A DNA stretch of 64,000 nt from Caldanaerobacter subterraneus (GTDB taxonomy: Bacteria; Bacillota; Thermoanaerobacteria; Thermoanaerobacterales; Thermoanaerobacteraceae): positions 18,593 through 82,592 of the forward strand of contig NZ_SLWU01000011.1 of assembly GCF_004345675.1 (NCBI RefSeq), in the 5' to 3' direction. The notes beneath the pieces were generated by a model, which was given only the letters and a program-made list of their open reading frames with translations, did not search any database and was not told where the DNA came from. Shown one piece after another: positions 55,546-64,000 of the stretch (its first letter is position 1; each line of letters starts with the position of its first letter). The translations under genes were made by a program, and so were the position numbers.

Positions 55546-57324
55546 GTGAATAAAATTGTTACACGACCCAGTGAAATTGACAAAAATATGAGGGTATTGT
55601 ATGCTGGAAATCACTATATAAGTTTGCCTGAGATAGATATAAATGATGCTTCTATAAAAAGTTTGAATTTTGTTTCTCTTTCAAATAAAGGACTTGTTGA
55701 ACTTTCTGGAGAAGAAGCTTTGTTTGAACCCCGTTTTTACAAAAAAGGTGAGGGACTTGAAATAGTGAAAAGTGAGATAGAAGAGATATTTTCTTACATT
55801 CCTTCTATCAAATTATACCTTTCAGATGGAAGTCGTGTTTTAATAAAAATTTACGCTGATCTGAAAGAAAAAGGTTTTGTCTACGAATTTGAAAGTTCTG
55901 AAAAAATGGAAGTATACCTGATAGTTCATCCTGACAAATTGAGCTTTTTACGTTTTAATTCCCATGAGATTGATTTTAAAAAGGAGTTTAAAATTGACAA
56001 ATGGCTTAAAAACCCTGCTTTAAACGTCTATTCTTATAATGTAGCCTTTTCTCTAGCCTTTGGAGCAGAAAAGGAGTTTGACTACGTTGAAGAGAGCAAC
56101 AGCATTACCTTGAAGCTAAAACTTAATGGCAAAAACTGCTTTTACATAGCGGTAAATTCTGATATGGATGGAGCTTCTACCACTTTGATTCATCTCAAAA
56201 GAAAAGGTTTTGAAAGGATATACGAGGAAGTTTGCAGATGGCTTGAGAAGAAATACATAAAATACTCCCAAGATGAATATCTGGAGAGATTACTTAACAA
56301 GAACCTATTTTTCAACTACTTTTTTGCGGTAGGCAAAGACATGGAATCGGATAGCTATGTGGCTTTAACATCAAGGAGCCCGAGGTATTACGTTTCAGGC
56401 GCTTTTTGGGAAAGAGATAGTTTTTTATGGTCTTTTCCAGCAATAAAGCTTATTGACAGGGAATTCCACAATCTTATTGCGAGGGAGATGATATTAAGGC
56501 ACAGCAAAAATGCTGGAGACCATGCTCATTACATAGACGGCACAGTACTTTACCCAGGATTTGAATTAGATGAGGCAGCTAGCTATTTTATACTGCTTAA
56601 GGAGATGGATGTGGATTTGGATGATTTGGAGCTTATAAAGGCATTGGATATGGTGTATAGAAGGATTGAGGAAGAATATGACCCCAAAACAGGGCTTTAT
56701 AAAACTTTTCTACTGCCTTCAGATGACCCTTCAGAATATCCTTTTGTGACAATAGACAACGTAATACTCTTAAGAGGGCTTATCAATTTAAAAGACCTTT
56801 ATGTAAAGCTTAACTGGTACAAAAAAGCAGAAGAAGTTGAAAAGAAGATAAGGGGGATAGAGAAAGGAATATACGAATACTTGGTGGTAGAAGTAGAAGG
56901 GAAAAAGATATTTGCTTGGTCTTCTGATGGGAAGGGAAACTATAGGCTTTACAATGATCCGCCAGGCAATCTAGGGCTTATGTATTATTACGGTTTTGTT
57001 GACTACAAGGATGAGATATTTAAGAATACGATTGATTACTATTATTCGCCGAAATACAAGTATTACTTTAAAGATGCGAAGATAAAAGAATTAGCCTGTG
57101 ACCATCATCCGAATACGCCGTCAGGTTTAGGTCTTTGTGGAAGTCTACTAAATCCTTTAAAGAGGGAAGAGGCTTTAGGCTGGCTTAAGATGGCTAATAT
57201 GGATTACGGGCTTTTAGCGGAGAGTTTTGACAAAGACACAGGAGAAGCGAAGACCGGGGTTGGCTTTGCGACAGGAGCAGGGTATCTTGCAATGGCTCTT
57301 TACAAAGTGCTTTTTGAGGAGTGA
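55546..57324 (+). CDS. (alpha/alpha)6 six-hairpin glycosidase-like protein
   Basis: A 592-aa cytosolic protein from GTG 55546 (strong AGGAGGGG site). An N-terminal beta-rich region (to about residue 230) precedes a helical-barrel domain; YYVSGAFWERDSFLWSFPA, TVLYPGFELDEAASYF and CDHHPNTPSGLGLCG carry acidic and aromatic residues of the kind found in active sites of GH15/GH125/GH78-type enzymes. The exact family is uncertain. First gene of an operon with two nitrilase-type proteins and a sugar symporter, so it probably acts on an imported glycoside. Confidence 0.65.
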   Translation: MNKIVTRPSEIDKNMRVLYAGNHYISLPEIDINDASIKSLNFVSLSNKGLVELSGEEALFEPRFYKKGEGLEIVKSEIEEIFSYIPSIKLYLSDGSRVLIKIYADLKEKGFVYEFESSEKMEVYLIVHPDKLSFLRFNSHEIDFKKEFKIDKWLKNPALNVYSYNVAFSLAFGAEKEFDYVEESNSITLKLKLNGKNCFYIAVNSDMDGASTTLIHLKRKGFERIYEEVCRWLEKKYIKYSQDEYLERLLNKNLFFNYFFAVGKDMESDSYVALTSRSPRYYVSGAFWERDSFLWSFPAIKLIDREFHNLIAREMILRHSKNAGDHAHYIDGTVLYPGFELDEAASYFILLKEMDVDLDDLELIKALDMVYRRIEEEYDPKTGLYKTFLLPSDDPSEYPFVTIDNVILLRGLINLKDLYVKLNWYKKAEEVEKKIRGIEKGIYEYLVVEVEGKKIFAWSSDGKGNYRLYNDPPGNLGLMYYYGFVDYKDEIFKNTIDYYYSPKYKYYFKDAKIKELACDHHPNTPSGLGLCGSLLNPLKREEALGWLKMANMDYGLLAESFDKDTGEAKTGVGFATGAGYLAMALYKVLFEE

Positions 57325-57329
57325 ATTTT

Positions 57330-58118
57330 ATGAAGGTTGCCTCTGTAGTTTTGAAAAAAGACGTAGTTTACAAGCTGAAATCTCAGAAAGACTGGATTTG
57401 CTGGTATGAGGATGTAATAGGGGAGTGCTGTTTGCAAAAAATTGATATTGCGGTTTTCCCTGCTCTTCTGGGGGAAGTGGGGTATTTCAGAGGGGATTTT
57501 GTTGAGATAATGAAAGACCTTTCTTCAAAATATAAGAATATTGCCATATGCCCTGGAAGTTTTTTTGAGAGAGAAGATGATGAGATTTTTCACTCTTCTT
57601 TTTTAGTGATGGAAGGGGATGTAATGCTTTTTCAACGGCAACTGTACCTTTCAAAATGGGAGAAGTTTTACGGCCTTTCAAGGGGAACTGACCTTGAAAT
57701 GGCTGAGGTAAAAGGCTTTAAGGTGTCTATAATTCTCCCAACAGACTGGTTTTATCCGCAAGTACCGAGATACGCTGCTTTAAAAGGGGTTAACCTCGTA
57801 CTTGCACCTATGGCAATTAAAGGGAATAGAAATTTTGCAAGGCAGATAGCTGGTGTATGGCAAAATGTACAGCAAAACCTGTTTTTTGCAGTAGAAAGTG
57901 GCTTCAAAGGCAAGTTTGAAGGGATAGAATTTTTTTCTGAGTCCGCAATTCACGCTCCGCTGGAAATGACAAAAGATGATGACGGTTTTTTGGCAAAAGA
58001 AGGAGAGGAGACTTTTATATGGGCAGAACTGGATGAAAATGAGAGAAAAAAGGCTGTTTTAAAGTTTGACGTTTTAAGTAAACTTAATGTCAAAGCTTAT
58101 AAAGGGATTTTTGGGTGA
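57330..58118 (+). CDS. Nitrilase-fold protein lacking the catalytic triad
   Basis: A 262-aa protein with the carbon-nitrogen hydrolase fold. At the three catalytic positions it has other residues: FPALLGE where FPE is expected, FQRQLYLS in place of the RKxHL lysine motif, and SIILPTDWFYPQ instead of the CxD-containing loop. So Glu, Lys and Cys are all missing. The next gene keeps all three. It probably acts as a structural or regulatory partner. Start ATG 57330 after GAGGA. Confidence 0.75.
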   Translation: MKVASVVLKKDVVYKLKSQKDWICWYEDVIGECCLQKIDIAVFPALLGEVGYFRGDFVEIMKDLSSKYKNIAICPGSFFEREDDEIFHSSFLVMEGDVMLFQRQLYLSKWEKFYGLSRGTDLEMAEVKGFKVSIILPTDWFYPQVPRYAALKGVNLVLAPMAIKGNRNFARQIAGVWQNVQQNLFFAVESGFKGKFEGIEFFSESAIHAPLEMTKDDDGFLAKEGEETFIWAELDENERKKAVLKFDVLSKLNVKAYKGIFG

Positions 58119-59185
58119 TGAAGATGAATGTGTTAAAGTACATTTTTAAGAAGAAAATGTCTTCCAAAAAGGCAGAGGGCTATGTAGGTAGGGTAGTTGG
58201 TATTGCGAGGAGAAGTAAGGATTACAGAAAAGTGAGGGTTTCATGCGTTCAGAGGCAAATCAAATTGACCTCTTCTTTTGAAGAATATGCAGAAAGGCTT
58301 AAAAATTTTGTGGAGGAGGCTGCTTCAAAAGATAGCGATATAGTAGTTTTTCCGGAGTACAACTTTTTTGACTTATTTGGCATAATTCCTGGATTTAAGA
58401 AGATTGATGAATATCTAAACGGCAGATCTAAGAAGGAAGGAATGAGTGCTTCTCAAGGTGGAGGCGAAGGCCTTCTCAAGTTTATATTTGAGTCTATAGC
58501 AGGTCCTTATCAGGAAGCTCTAGAGGAATTAATGAAAGGACTTGCGAAGAAATATGGGATTTACATTTATACTGGAAGTTACATAATAAATGAAAACGGC
58601 AGGCTTTACAACGGAGGAGCGTTGATATCGAGGGAAGGAGAAATTTTAGGAAGGCAGAAGAAGATTCACCTCACTGATTTTGAGGAGAAAATAGGGCTTG
58701 ATAGAGAAAATGAACTTAAAGTGTTTTTACTAGATGTAGGGAAAGTAGCTTGCCCTGTCTGCATGGATGCCACCTATTTTGAAACTTTCAGAATGGCTTA
58801 TGAAATGGGGGTTGATATAGTCCTTTTGCCAATAGCTAACAATGAGGAATACAATTTCTGGAGGGCATTAAGGGGCATATGGCCAAGGGTTCAGGAGTCC
58901 TATGTGTATGGTGCCAAAGCTTCTTTGAACGGGTGGATAGGTGGAATCCACTTTACAGGAAGAGCAGGGATTTTTGCTCCAATAGATATAACTAAAAATG
59001 AGGATGGGGTTTTGGCCGTGTCTCCCCATTATGAAGGCGATTTTTTGGTAACAGCTGACCTTGACATGGCAAAGCTTCATGAAGCGAGGGAAAAAGCAGA
59101 GTATTTTGGAGATAGAAATGATGCCTTTGAAAGGGATTATTATGAAAAAGTGTATAAACCTTTATTGAAAGGAGAAAGAGGATGA
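58118..59185 (+). CDS. Carbon-nitrogen hydrolase (nitrilase superfamily)
   Basis: A 355-aa enzyme with the complete triad: Glu in VVFPEYNFFD, Lys in GRQKKIHLTD, Cys in CPVCMDATYFE. It has a basic N-terminal extension of about 45 residues and an extra helical insert (about 90-150). The reaction would be amide or nitrile hydrolysis; substrate unknown. It overlaps both neighbours (TGATG and ATGA), so it is made with its inactive paralogue and the symporter. Confidence 0.85.
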   Translation: MKMNVLKYIFKKKMSSKKAEGYVGRVVGIARRSKDYRKVRVSCVQRQIKLTSSFEEYAERLKNFVEEAASKDSDIVVFPEYNFFDLFGIIPGFKKIDEYLNGRSKKEGMSASQGGGEGLLKFIFESIAGPYQEALEELMKGLAKKYGIYIYTGSYIINENGRLYNGGALISREGEILGRQKKIHLTDFEEKIGLDRENELKVFLLDVGKVACPVCMDATYFETFRMAYEMGVDIVLLPIANNEEYNFWRALRGIWPRVQESYVYGAKASLNGWIGGIHFTGRAGIFAPIDITKNEDGVLAVSPHYEGDFLVTADLDMAKLHEAREKAEYFGDRNDAFERDYYEKVYKPLLKGERG

Positions 59186-60486
59186 AGGGAAGAAGGTTTT
59201 TCGTGCTTTTTATGTATTCTTTGGGGTACATGGGAATATCAATTTTCACTCAGACGGCGGTGAAATGGTATCAATACTATTACACTCCTCCTGCTTTCAA
59301 CACACAGGGGCTTAAAATTCTTGTGCCTATAGGTCTTATAGGCTTTTCCATGATAGTTGCTCGAATTTTTGATGGGGTTTCTGATCCGATAGTCGCCTAC
59401 TATTCTGACAAATTGAGGTCTAGATGGGGAAGAAGGATTCCTTTTGTGCTCTTTGGAAGCCCTGTTTTGTTTTTGTCCTTTATAATGATCTGGTTTCCTC
59501 CTGTAGAGCATGAATCTATATTAAATTTTGTTTATCTGACCTTTGTCCTTAGCTTGTTTTTTGTGGCTTTCACGGCAGTGGTAGCTCCATATCTTGCTCT
59601 TATTCCCGAGATAACAAAAAGCGCAGAGGAAAGAATCACTCTTACGATGATGCAGGGGATAACCCAGATTTTGGGCGTCATGGTGGCAGAAGCTGGTTCA
59701 GGAATTTTAATTAGGATTTTTAACTTTAAGGTTATGGGAATCATACTAGGAAGTTTTGCCTTTGTAACGCTTATGCTGACTCCTTTGTTTGTGAAGGAAG
59801 AACCAGTAAAAGAAGAGGATATGTCGACAGTCTCGATGTTTGCCTCTATAAAGATGACTCTTTCAAATAAAGACTTCATCTATTACTTGACTGCTATTAC
59901 GGCATTGTGGTTTGGGCTTAATACCCTTACAATTGCTATGCCTTATATTACGGAAGTTCTTTTGAAGATTCCTGCTGAAAATTCTGGATTTATGATTGCG
60001 GGAGCCTTTGTGGTAGCTGTTTTCTTCAGCTTCTTTGTGCCAAAACTAAGCCTTGCATATGGGAAAAAGAAGGTCTTTATGGTGTTTTCAGCATTTTTTG
60101 CTCTGATACTAGGGCTTACAGGCCTTTTTGGCACGGTTTTTAGTAAGACTTTGTCTATTGTGATAATTTTGCTTGCAGGTATTCCTCTTTCTGTGTTTTT
60201 TGTGATACCCAATGCCATGATTGCAGACATAGCGGAGTTAGATGGCATTAAAGTTGGGCAGAGAAGAGAAGGTATGTTTTTTGGAGCGCAGGGATTTGTG
60301 GTAAAGGTGGTCATGGGGATTTCGTCACTTGTTACACCTCTTCTCTTTAAAGCCTTTGGATATAGCGCAGAAAGTCCCTTAGGGCTTATGCTTTGTGGGC
60401 CTTTGGCAGGGGTGTTGATACTTTTAAGCTTAGTAGTGTTTAGGAATTATTCCATATCAGAAAAGGAATTAGAGGAGAAAGGTTAA
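59182..60486 (+). CDS. GPH-family sugar:cation symporter
   Basis: A 434-aa transporter with about twelve helices. The glycoside-pentoside-hexuronide signature is seen in IVARIFDGVSDPIVAYYSDK and RSRWGRRIPFVLFGSP. It would import a glycoside or uronide using Na+ or H+. Overlaps the nitrilase gene by ATGA. Its position links the operon to use of a sugar conjugate, possibly one with an amide group. Confidence 0.9.
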   Translation: MKGRRFFVLFMYSLGYMGISIFTQTAVKWYQYYYTPPAFNTQGLKILVPIGLIGFSMIVARIFDGVSDPIVAYYSDKLRSRWGRRIPFVLFGSPVLFLSFIMIWFPPVEHESILNFVYLTFVLSLFFVAFTAVVAPYLALIPEITKSAEERITLTMMQGITQILGVMVAEAGSGILIRIFNFKVMGIILGSFAFVTLMLTPLFVKEEPVKEEDMSTVSMFASIKMTLSNKDFIYYLTAITALWFGLNTLTIAMPYITEVLLKIPAENSGFMIAGAFVVAVFFSFFVPKLSLAYGKKKVFMVFSAFFALILGLTGLFGTVFSKTLSIVIILLAGIPLSVFFVIPNAMIADIAELDGIKVGQRREGMFFGAQGFVVKVVMGISSLVTPLLFKAFGYSAESPLGLMLCGPLAGVLILLSLVVFRNYSISEKELEEKG

Positions 60487-60496
60487 GCCTTCTTTG

Positions 60497-60997
60497 GTGA
60501 TAACAGATTCTCAAGTTTTTAAAAAAGTGGGAGCCTGTGTTCCGGAAGATGTGCCTCTTACTTCTTTTTCAATACTCTTTGCTCGGTATAAAGGCGATTT
60601 AGAAGAACTGGTGAGGGGCGTGAAGGCGATTGAGAGATTAAAAGATGGGGACAAAGTTTTGATCGCTGAAGGTTGTACCCATCACAGGCAGGAGGATGAC
60701 ATAGGGACAGTGAAAATACCGAGGTGGCTTAAAGAAAAGACAGGAAAGGAATTGAAATTCAGCTGGTCAAGTGGCATGGGCTTTCCAGAAGATTTGGAGA
60801 CTTACAGTCTTATAGTTCACTGCGGCGCCTGCATGCTAAACAGAAGAGAGATGATGTACAGAATTTCATATGCAAAAGAGAAAAAGGTGCCCATTGTCAA
60901 TTACGGCGTGCTTATAGCCTATGTGAATGGGCTTTTGCCGAGGGCAATTGAGATGTTTAAAGAGGCAAAGAGAATATACGAAGAGGAGGAAAGCTAG
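60497..60997 (+). CDS. hydF: Isolated HydF C-terminal (cluster-binding) domain
   Basis: A 166-aa protein matching only the last third of HydF, the [FeFe]-hydrogenase maturation GTPase. ITDSQVFKKVGACVPEDVPL, the ligand motif EGCTHHRQEDD and HCGACMLNRREM are all present, so the CxH...HCxxC cluster ligands are intact. The GTPase and dimerisation domains are absent; upstream in frame is only the symporter gene. GTG 60497 is the best start with a distant GAGGAG. Whether it is a remnant or a working small scaffold is open. Confidence 0.75.
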   Translation: MITDSQVFKKVGACVPEDVPLTSFSILFARYKGDLEELVRGVKAIERLKDGDKVLIAEGCTHHRQEDDIGTVKIPRWLKEKTGKELKFSWSSGMGFPEDLETYSLIVHCGACMLNRREMMYRISYAKEKKVPIVNYGVLIAYVNGLLPRAIEMFKEAKRIYEEEES

Positions 60998-62211
60998 GCA
61001 CTAAAAATTTTTCTGTATCTTGACAATACGTAAAAGGAGTAGGCCATTGCTATTACACCGCTTACTATAAAGGTGATATGGGGGCCAAATCTTTGCGATA
61101 GTGTGCCTGCGTACATCGAACCTATAGGCGTTACTCCTCCAAATACCAGAGAATAAACGCTCATAACCCTTCCTCTGAATTCGTCGGCGGAGTTTATCTG
61201 TATTGTGGTGTTTGCAGAGGAAGTGAAGGTTACCATAAACCAGCCGGACAAAGCCAACAAAAAGGCGGTTAGGGTGTAACTATTTTGAATCCCTATAAGT
61301 ATCTGAAAAAGCCCCAGACCTATGCCTCCCGCGAAGAGGTAGACTGGCTTTACTCCTCTTTTGCTTATTGATGCCAGGGTTAATGCGCCAATTAGTGCTC
61401 CTATTCCCATTGCTGACATTAAAAGTCCATAGCCTGTAGCTTCTCTGTGGAGCACATTTTTAGTAAAAACGGGCACTAAGACGTTAAAATTCATAGAAAA
61501 GGTGCTTAAAACTGCTATCATTAGGATTGTGTGCAGTATTACAGGCATATTCTTTATATAAGTCATGCCATCTTTCAGGTCTTCAATTATTCTCGTTTTT
61601 GCGTCTTTTAATTTTGGAGTTACTCCTTCTACGGTTATAAGTATAAGTCCAATTATAACTGCTATGAAGCTTGCTGAATTTAAGTAAAAGCAAATGGCAT
61701 ACCCTAGCTTGCCTATCAAGATTCCGGCTATAGCAGGGCCTATTATCCTGGCGGCATTGAATACTGCGGAATTCAAAGCTATGGCATTCATAAGGTCTTT
61801 TTTGCCTACCAGGTCTATTATAAAGGACTGTCTAGCTGGCACGTCTATCGTGTTTAAAAATCCGTTTATCAATGCTAAAATCAAGATTTCCCAGTAATTT
61901 ATAACCTTTAAAGCTGTCAGAGTGGCTAGTATAAAAGATGTAACAGCAAAGCTTGACTGAGTAAAGAGTATTAATTTTCTTTTTGGGAATCTATCTACTA
62001 TTACTCCTGCAAAAAGGGAAAAGAGCATCATAGGGAGAAACTGCACAGCACTTATGAGTCCTAATAAAAAAGAAGAATTTGTTAGTTCAAGAACTAACCA
62101 TCCTTGCCCTATGTTTTGCATCCACGTTCCTATCAATGACACCATCTGACCTAACCAGAAGAGGCGAAAGTTTCTGTGTTCTAGTGCTGGAAAAGAGTCA
62201 GTAATTCTCAT
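60994..62211 (-). CDS. MFS exporter (EntS/MFS_3-like)
   Basis: A 405-aa transporter with about twelve helices. FRLFWLGQMVSLIGTWMQN is the MFS_3 N-terminus and VIVDRFPKRKLILFTQ the signature loop. Such proteins export siderophores, antibiotics or other small molecules; the substrate is not known. It overlaps the 3' end of the HTH-TPR gene, so the two are co-translated and the regulator may control it. Convergent with the HydF-domain gene, overlapping by 4 bases. Confidence 0.9.
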   Translation of the reverse strand: MRITDSFPALEHRNFRLFWLGQMVSLIGTWMQNIGQGWLVLELTNSSFLLGLISAVQFLPMMLFSLFAGVIVDRFPKRKLILFTQSSFAVTSFILATLTALKVINYWEILILALINGFLNTIDVPARQSFIIDLVGKKDLMNAIALNSAVFNAARIIGPAIAGILIGKLGYAICFYLNSASFIAVIIGLILITVEGVTPKLKDAKTRIIEDLKDGMTYIKNMPVILHTILMIAVLSTFSMNFNVLVPVFTKNVLHREATGYGLLMSAMGIGALIGALTLASISKRGVKPVYLFAGGIGLGLFQILIGIQNSYTLTAFLLALSGWFMVTFTSSANTTIQINSADEFRGRVMSVYSLVFGGVTPIGSMYAGTLSQRFGPHITFIVSGVIAMAYSFYVLSRYRKIFSA

Positions 62212-63511
62212 ATAAAAGCTCTATGGATAGATTGAAATATTTTTTTGCCTCTTCTGGTTTGCTAAGTGCTATATAGAGATTTCCTAATCCTTTGTAGGCT
62301 TCTGACAGATCCTTCTTTAGTCCCAATCTTGAGAGTATTTCTGCTGATTTTAAAAGTTCTTTTTCGCTTAGTTCAAAATTGCCTTCTTTTAAGTGCAAAT
62401 TCCCAAGTATTGTGTAGATTCTCCCAATTTCCTCTTCTTCTCCTAACCTTGTCACTATTTCTAAAGATTTATTTAGATACTCTAAAGCTTTGTTAAGGTC
62501 TCCTTTCAGGTAATATATTCTACCAATTTCTGTTAAATTGTATGCCATTCCTCTTTCGTTTTCCAGCTCTTTATAAAGGGAGTAGCTCTTTGTAAAGTAT
62601 TTTTCTGCGATGTCATATTTTTTGAGGTCTGTGTATACGAATCCCAGGTAGTTGTACTCATTAGCTATGTCTGCTTTTAGGTTAAGGGTTTTGCTAATGA
62701 GTATTGCTCGCCTTATGTATTTTATTGCGTCTTTATACTGTTTGAGTTCATAGTTTACAAGCCCTAATCCGTTGTTTGCTAGAGCTATGAAGTCTACAGC
62801 TTCAATTTGTGTGGCGTATTCTAAGCATTTCATGTAATAATCTCTTGCTTTTATGAATTCTCCCATTTTGCTGTAGAGGTTTGCAATGCTGTAAAGGATG
62901 CGAGCTTTTGAGTGTAAATTTTTGGATGAGTATTTTTCATGAGCTTCTAAGGCTTTTAAGTAGTTTTCAAGAGAAGCTTGGAAGTTTTGCAGGTTACCAA
63001 GGCTTAAGCCTTTTATGTGGTATAGTTCTACTAAAATTCCGTCATTGAGCTTTTTTTCAAAATAGGGCAGAATTTTATCAACTACTTCTAAGGCTTTTGA
63101 ATAGTTTTTAGTTTCAACATAACATTTGGCAAGGTGAAAATTTATTATGTTTGTGGAATACTCGTCTATTGAATTTTCTAAAATTTCAAGGTATAATTTA
63201 ATCGCTTCCTCGTAGTTTTTATTGTCAAAAAAGCGCTCAGCAGTGAGGAATTTTTCAAGTATTGTCTTGTATTTTTCAAGTTCTTTTTTTAGTTCTTCTT
63301 TTTCTACATAGTCTTCATCTAAAAAGTATGTTATGGGTTTATTTAGTCTTTCTGCAATGTAACTTAATGCTTTGAGGGAGGGACTAATTTTCCCCTTTTC
63401 AATAAGGCTTATGTAGCCTTTTGAAAATTCTCCTCCCGATAGGTCTCCTTGTTTTAGAAACTGGCGCTTTCTCTCTTCCCTTATTCTTCTTCCTAATTCT
63501 GCCATATCCAT
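62198..63511 (-). CDS. XRE-type HTH regulator with tetratricopeptide repeats
   Basis: A 437-aa protein. Residues 1-60 form a Cro/CI helix-turn-helix (LGRRIREERKRQFLKQGDLS, KGYISLIEKGKISPSLKAL). The rest is at least eight TPR units with the expected Ala/Gly/Tyr spacing (for example KCLEYATQIEAVDFIALANN, GRIYYLKGDLNKALEYLNKS). This is the design of peptide- or protein-sensing regulators. ATG 63511 has GAGGAGTGG. No small peptide gene is seen nearby. Confidence 0.88.
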   Translation of the reverse strand: MDMAELGRRIREERKRQFLKQGDLSGGEFSKGYISLIEKGKISPSLKALSYIAERLNKPITYFLDEDYVEKEELKKELEKYKTILEKFLTAERFFDNKNYEEAIKLYLEILENSIDEYSTNIINFHLAKCYVETKNYSKALEVVDKILPYFEKKLNDGILVELYHIKGLSLGNLQNFQASLENYLKALEAHEKYSSKNLHSKARILYSIANLYSKMGEFIKARDYYMKCLEYATQIEAVDFIALANNGLGLVNYELKQYKDAIKYIRRAILISKTLNLKADIANEYNYLGFVYTDLKKYDIAEKYFTKSYSLYKELENERGMAYNLTEIGRIYYLKGDLNKALEYLNKSLEIVTRLGEEEEIGRIYTILGNLHLKEGNFELSEKELLKSAEILSRLGLKKDLSEAYKGLGNLYIALSKPEEAKKYFNLSIELLYENY

Positions 63512-63646
63512 AAGGACCACTCCTCGTATAATATGATTGTAATCCACATTAAAAATTTAATAATAAACACACAAATTAAATCCTTAAAAACCATTTTTAC
63601 CCTGGTAAAACAATCTCATAATTAAATTTCTCATTTTTATTTAAAT

Positions 63647-63919
63647 GGTCCTTTGTCTCTGATAAACTTAAAAGTAGAAGGTCCCTTTTAAGTTTACTGA
63701 GGTATTTTTGACTCACTCCTGTGGCATGCTGGTAAAGCAGCATTACCACTCGGCAAAGACTGAACCTCTGGAGTTATTTGAGTAATACATACTCGTTTGT
63801 TGTGCCTCTTTAGCTTATCTGTCCATCGCTTGAGCATCGATGGTCAGGCACCCTATAAGCTAAATCTGAGCACTAATCACGGCGAGGGTGTATTACAAAA
63901 ACTTAAGAGACAAAGGACC
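63647..63919 (+). ncRNA. Candidate IS110 bridge RNA
   Basis: GGTCCTTTGTCTCT (63647-63660) and its exact complement (63906-63919) could close a 273-base RNA. Inside: a perfect 11-bp hairpin (63664-63674 with 63685-63695), a TGGTAA/TTACCA hairpin near 63730, and a long arm (63782-63795 with 63883-63896, 12 of 14 paired) that carries TAGCTTAT/ATAAGCTA and CCATCG/CGATGG stems around internal loops. Internal-loop arms upstream of an IS110 recombinase are the layout of bridge RNAs. Confidence 0.6.
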
Positions 63920-63958
63920 TTCAAAAAACTTTTTGCAAAAAGGAGCGTGAATTTATCC

Positions 63959-64000
63959 ATGAGCTCTACACTTATTGTGGGCATTGATATCTCTAGCGAA
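63959..64000 (+). CDS. IS110-family transposase, N-terminus only
   Basis: The first 14 codons, MSSTLIVGIDISSE, match the start of IS110 DEDD recombinases (VGIDIS with the first catalytic Asp). A GTG at 63947 is in frame, and AAAGGAG lies just before it. The gene continues beyond the window. Confidence 0.75.
   Translation, partial: MSSTLIVGIDISSE

Larger units (their letters stand above)
63640..64000 (+). mobile_element. Left end of an IS110-family element (truncated by window end)
   Basis: A transposase start (VGIDIS) at the window end is preceded by about 300 bases of non-coding, highly structured DNA, as in the long left end of IS110 elements. The outer boundary is not defined; a 14-bp inverted repeat at 63647 and 63906 marks the structured part. 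Confidence 0.75.

Noticed and set aside
59239..59511. 90-codon minus-strand ORF over the GPH symporter
   Set aside because: Shadow frame; the plus-strand symporter signatures are complete.

Overview
The window is a chromosomal segment of an A+T-rich, thermophilic anaerobic Firmicute. Gene content and protein style (ISLre2, IS110 and IS607 elements, arginine operon order, PolX, the 2-thiouridine TtuA/TtuB pair) best fit Thermoanaerobacter or a very close relative; the species cannot be fixed from sequence alone. I see no tRNA, rRNA or CRISPR array.

Layout. 0-4.3 kb: Fe-S aldo/keto reductase, O6-methylguanine methyltransferase, an orphan MntA-type nucleotidyltransferase and PolX. 4.3-4.6 kb: a GC-rich palindromic element between two copies of a terminator. 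4.6-9.4 kb: MarR regulator plus heterodimeric ABC exporter. 9.4-14.3 kb: TPP riboswitch-thiT, a PAP2 phosphatase, and an M-box riboswitch with an unusual secondary leader before the Mg2+ ATPase mgtA. 14.4-18 kb: a GAF/LuxR regulator split by a stop codon, and three unrecognised secreted, lipoprotein or cytosolic proteins. 18-20 kb: an ArsR-type regulator with two small membrane proteins, and an MFS transporter. 20.2-27.3 kb: argCJBDGH with candidate ArgR sites. 27.4-30.4 kb: a GntR/ABC exporter operon wrecked by nested insertion sequences. 30.4-33.2 kb: pepF and gpmA.

33.5-39.8 kb is a flavin-based extracellular electron transfer (FLEET/EET) locus of the Listeria type: membrane NDH-2, EetA, EetB, polyprenyl synthase, ApbE flavinyltransferase, UbiA prenyltransferase and a terminal FMN-binding lipoprotein. 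The lipoprotein gene carries an in-frame amber codon. The set would make a demethylmenaquinone pool, reduce it with NADH and pass electrons to covalently flavinylated surface protein.

39.8-55.4 kb is a metal and sulfur region with heavy gene decay: two cysK fragments, a DUF438 remnant, an internally deleted mnmA and an IS607 element with a collapsed TnpA. It also holds intact SHOCT genes, a two-component system, the ttuA/ttuB/ThiF tRNA thiolation genes, cadC-cadA, copZ, nifS and copA. 55.5-61 kb is a compact operon: (alpha/alpha)6 glycosidase-like protein, a nitrilase-fold pseudoenzyme, an intact-looking nitrilase-family enzyme, a GPH sugar symporter and an isolated HydF C-terminal domain. 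61-63.5 kb: MFS exporter and HTH-TPR regulator. The window ends in the left end of an IS110 element whose leader folds like a bridge RNA.

Main points of interest: the FLEET locus with its broken lipoprotein; the three-layer mgtA leader; the IS607 TnpB without zinc finger, with a pseudoknotted omegaRNA candidate, upstream of copZ; the IS110 bridge-RNA candidate; and the paired active/inactive nitrilases.
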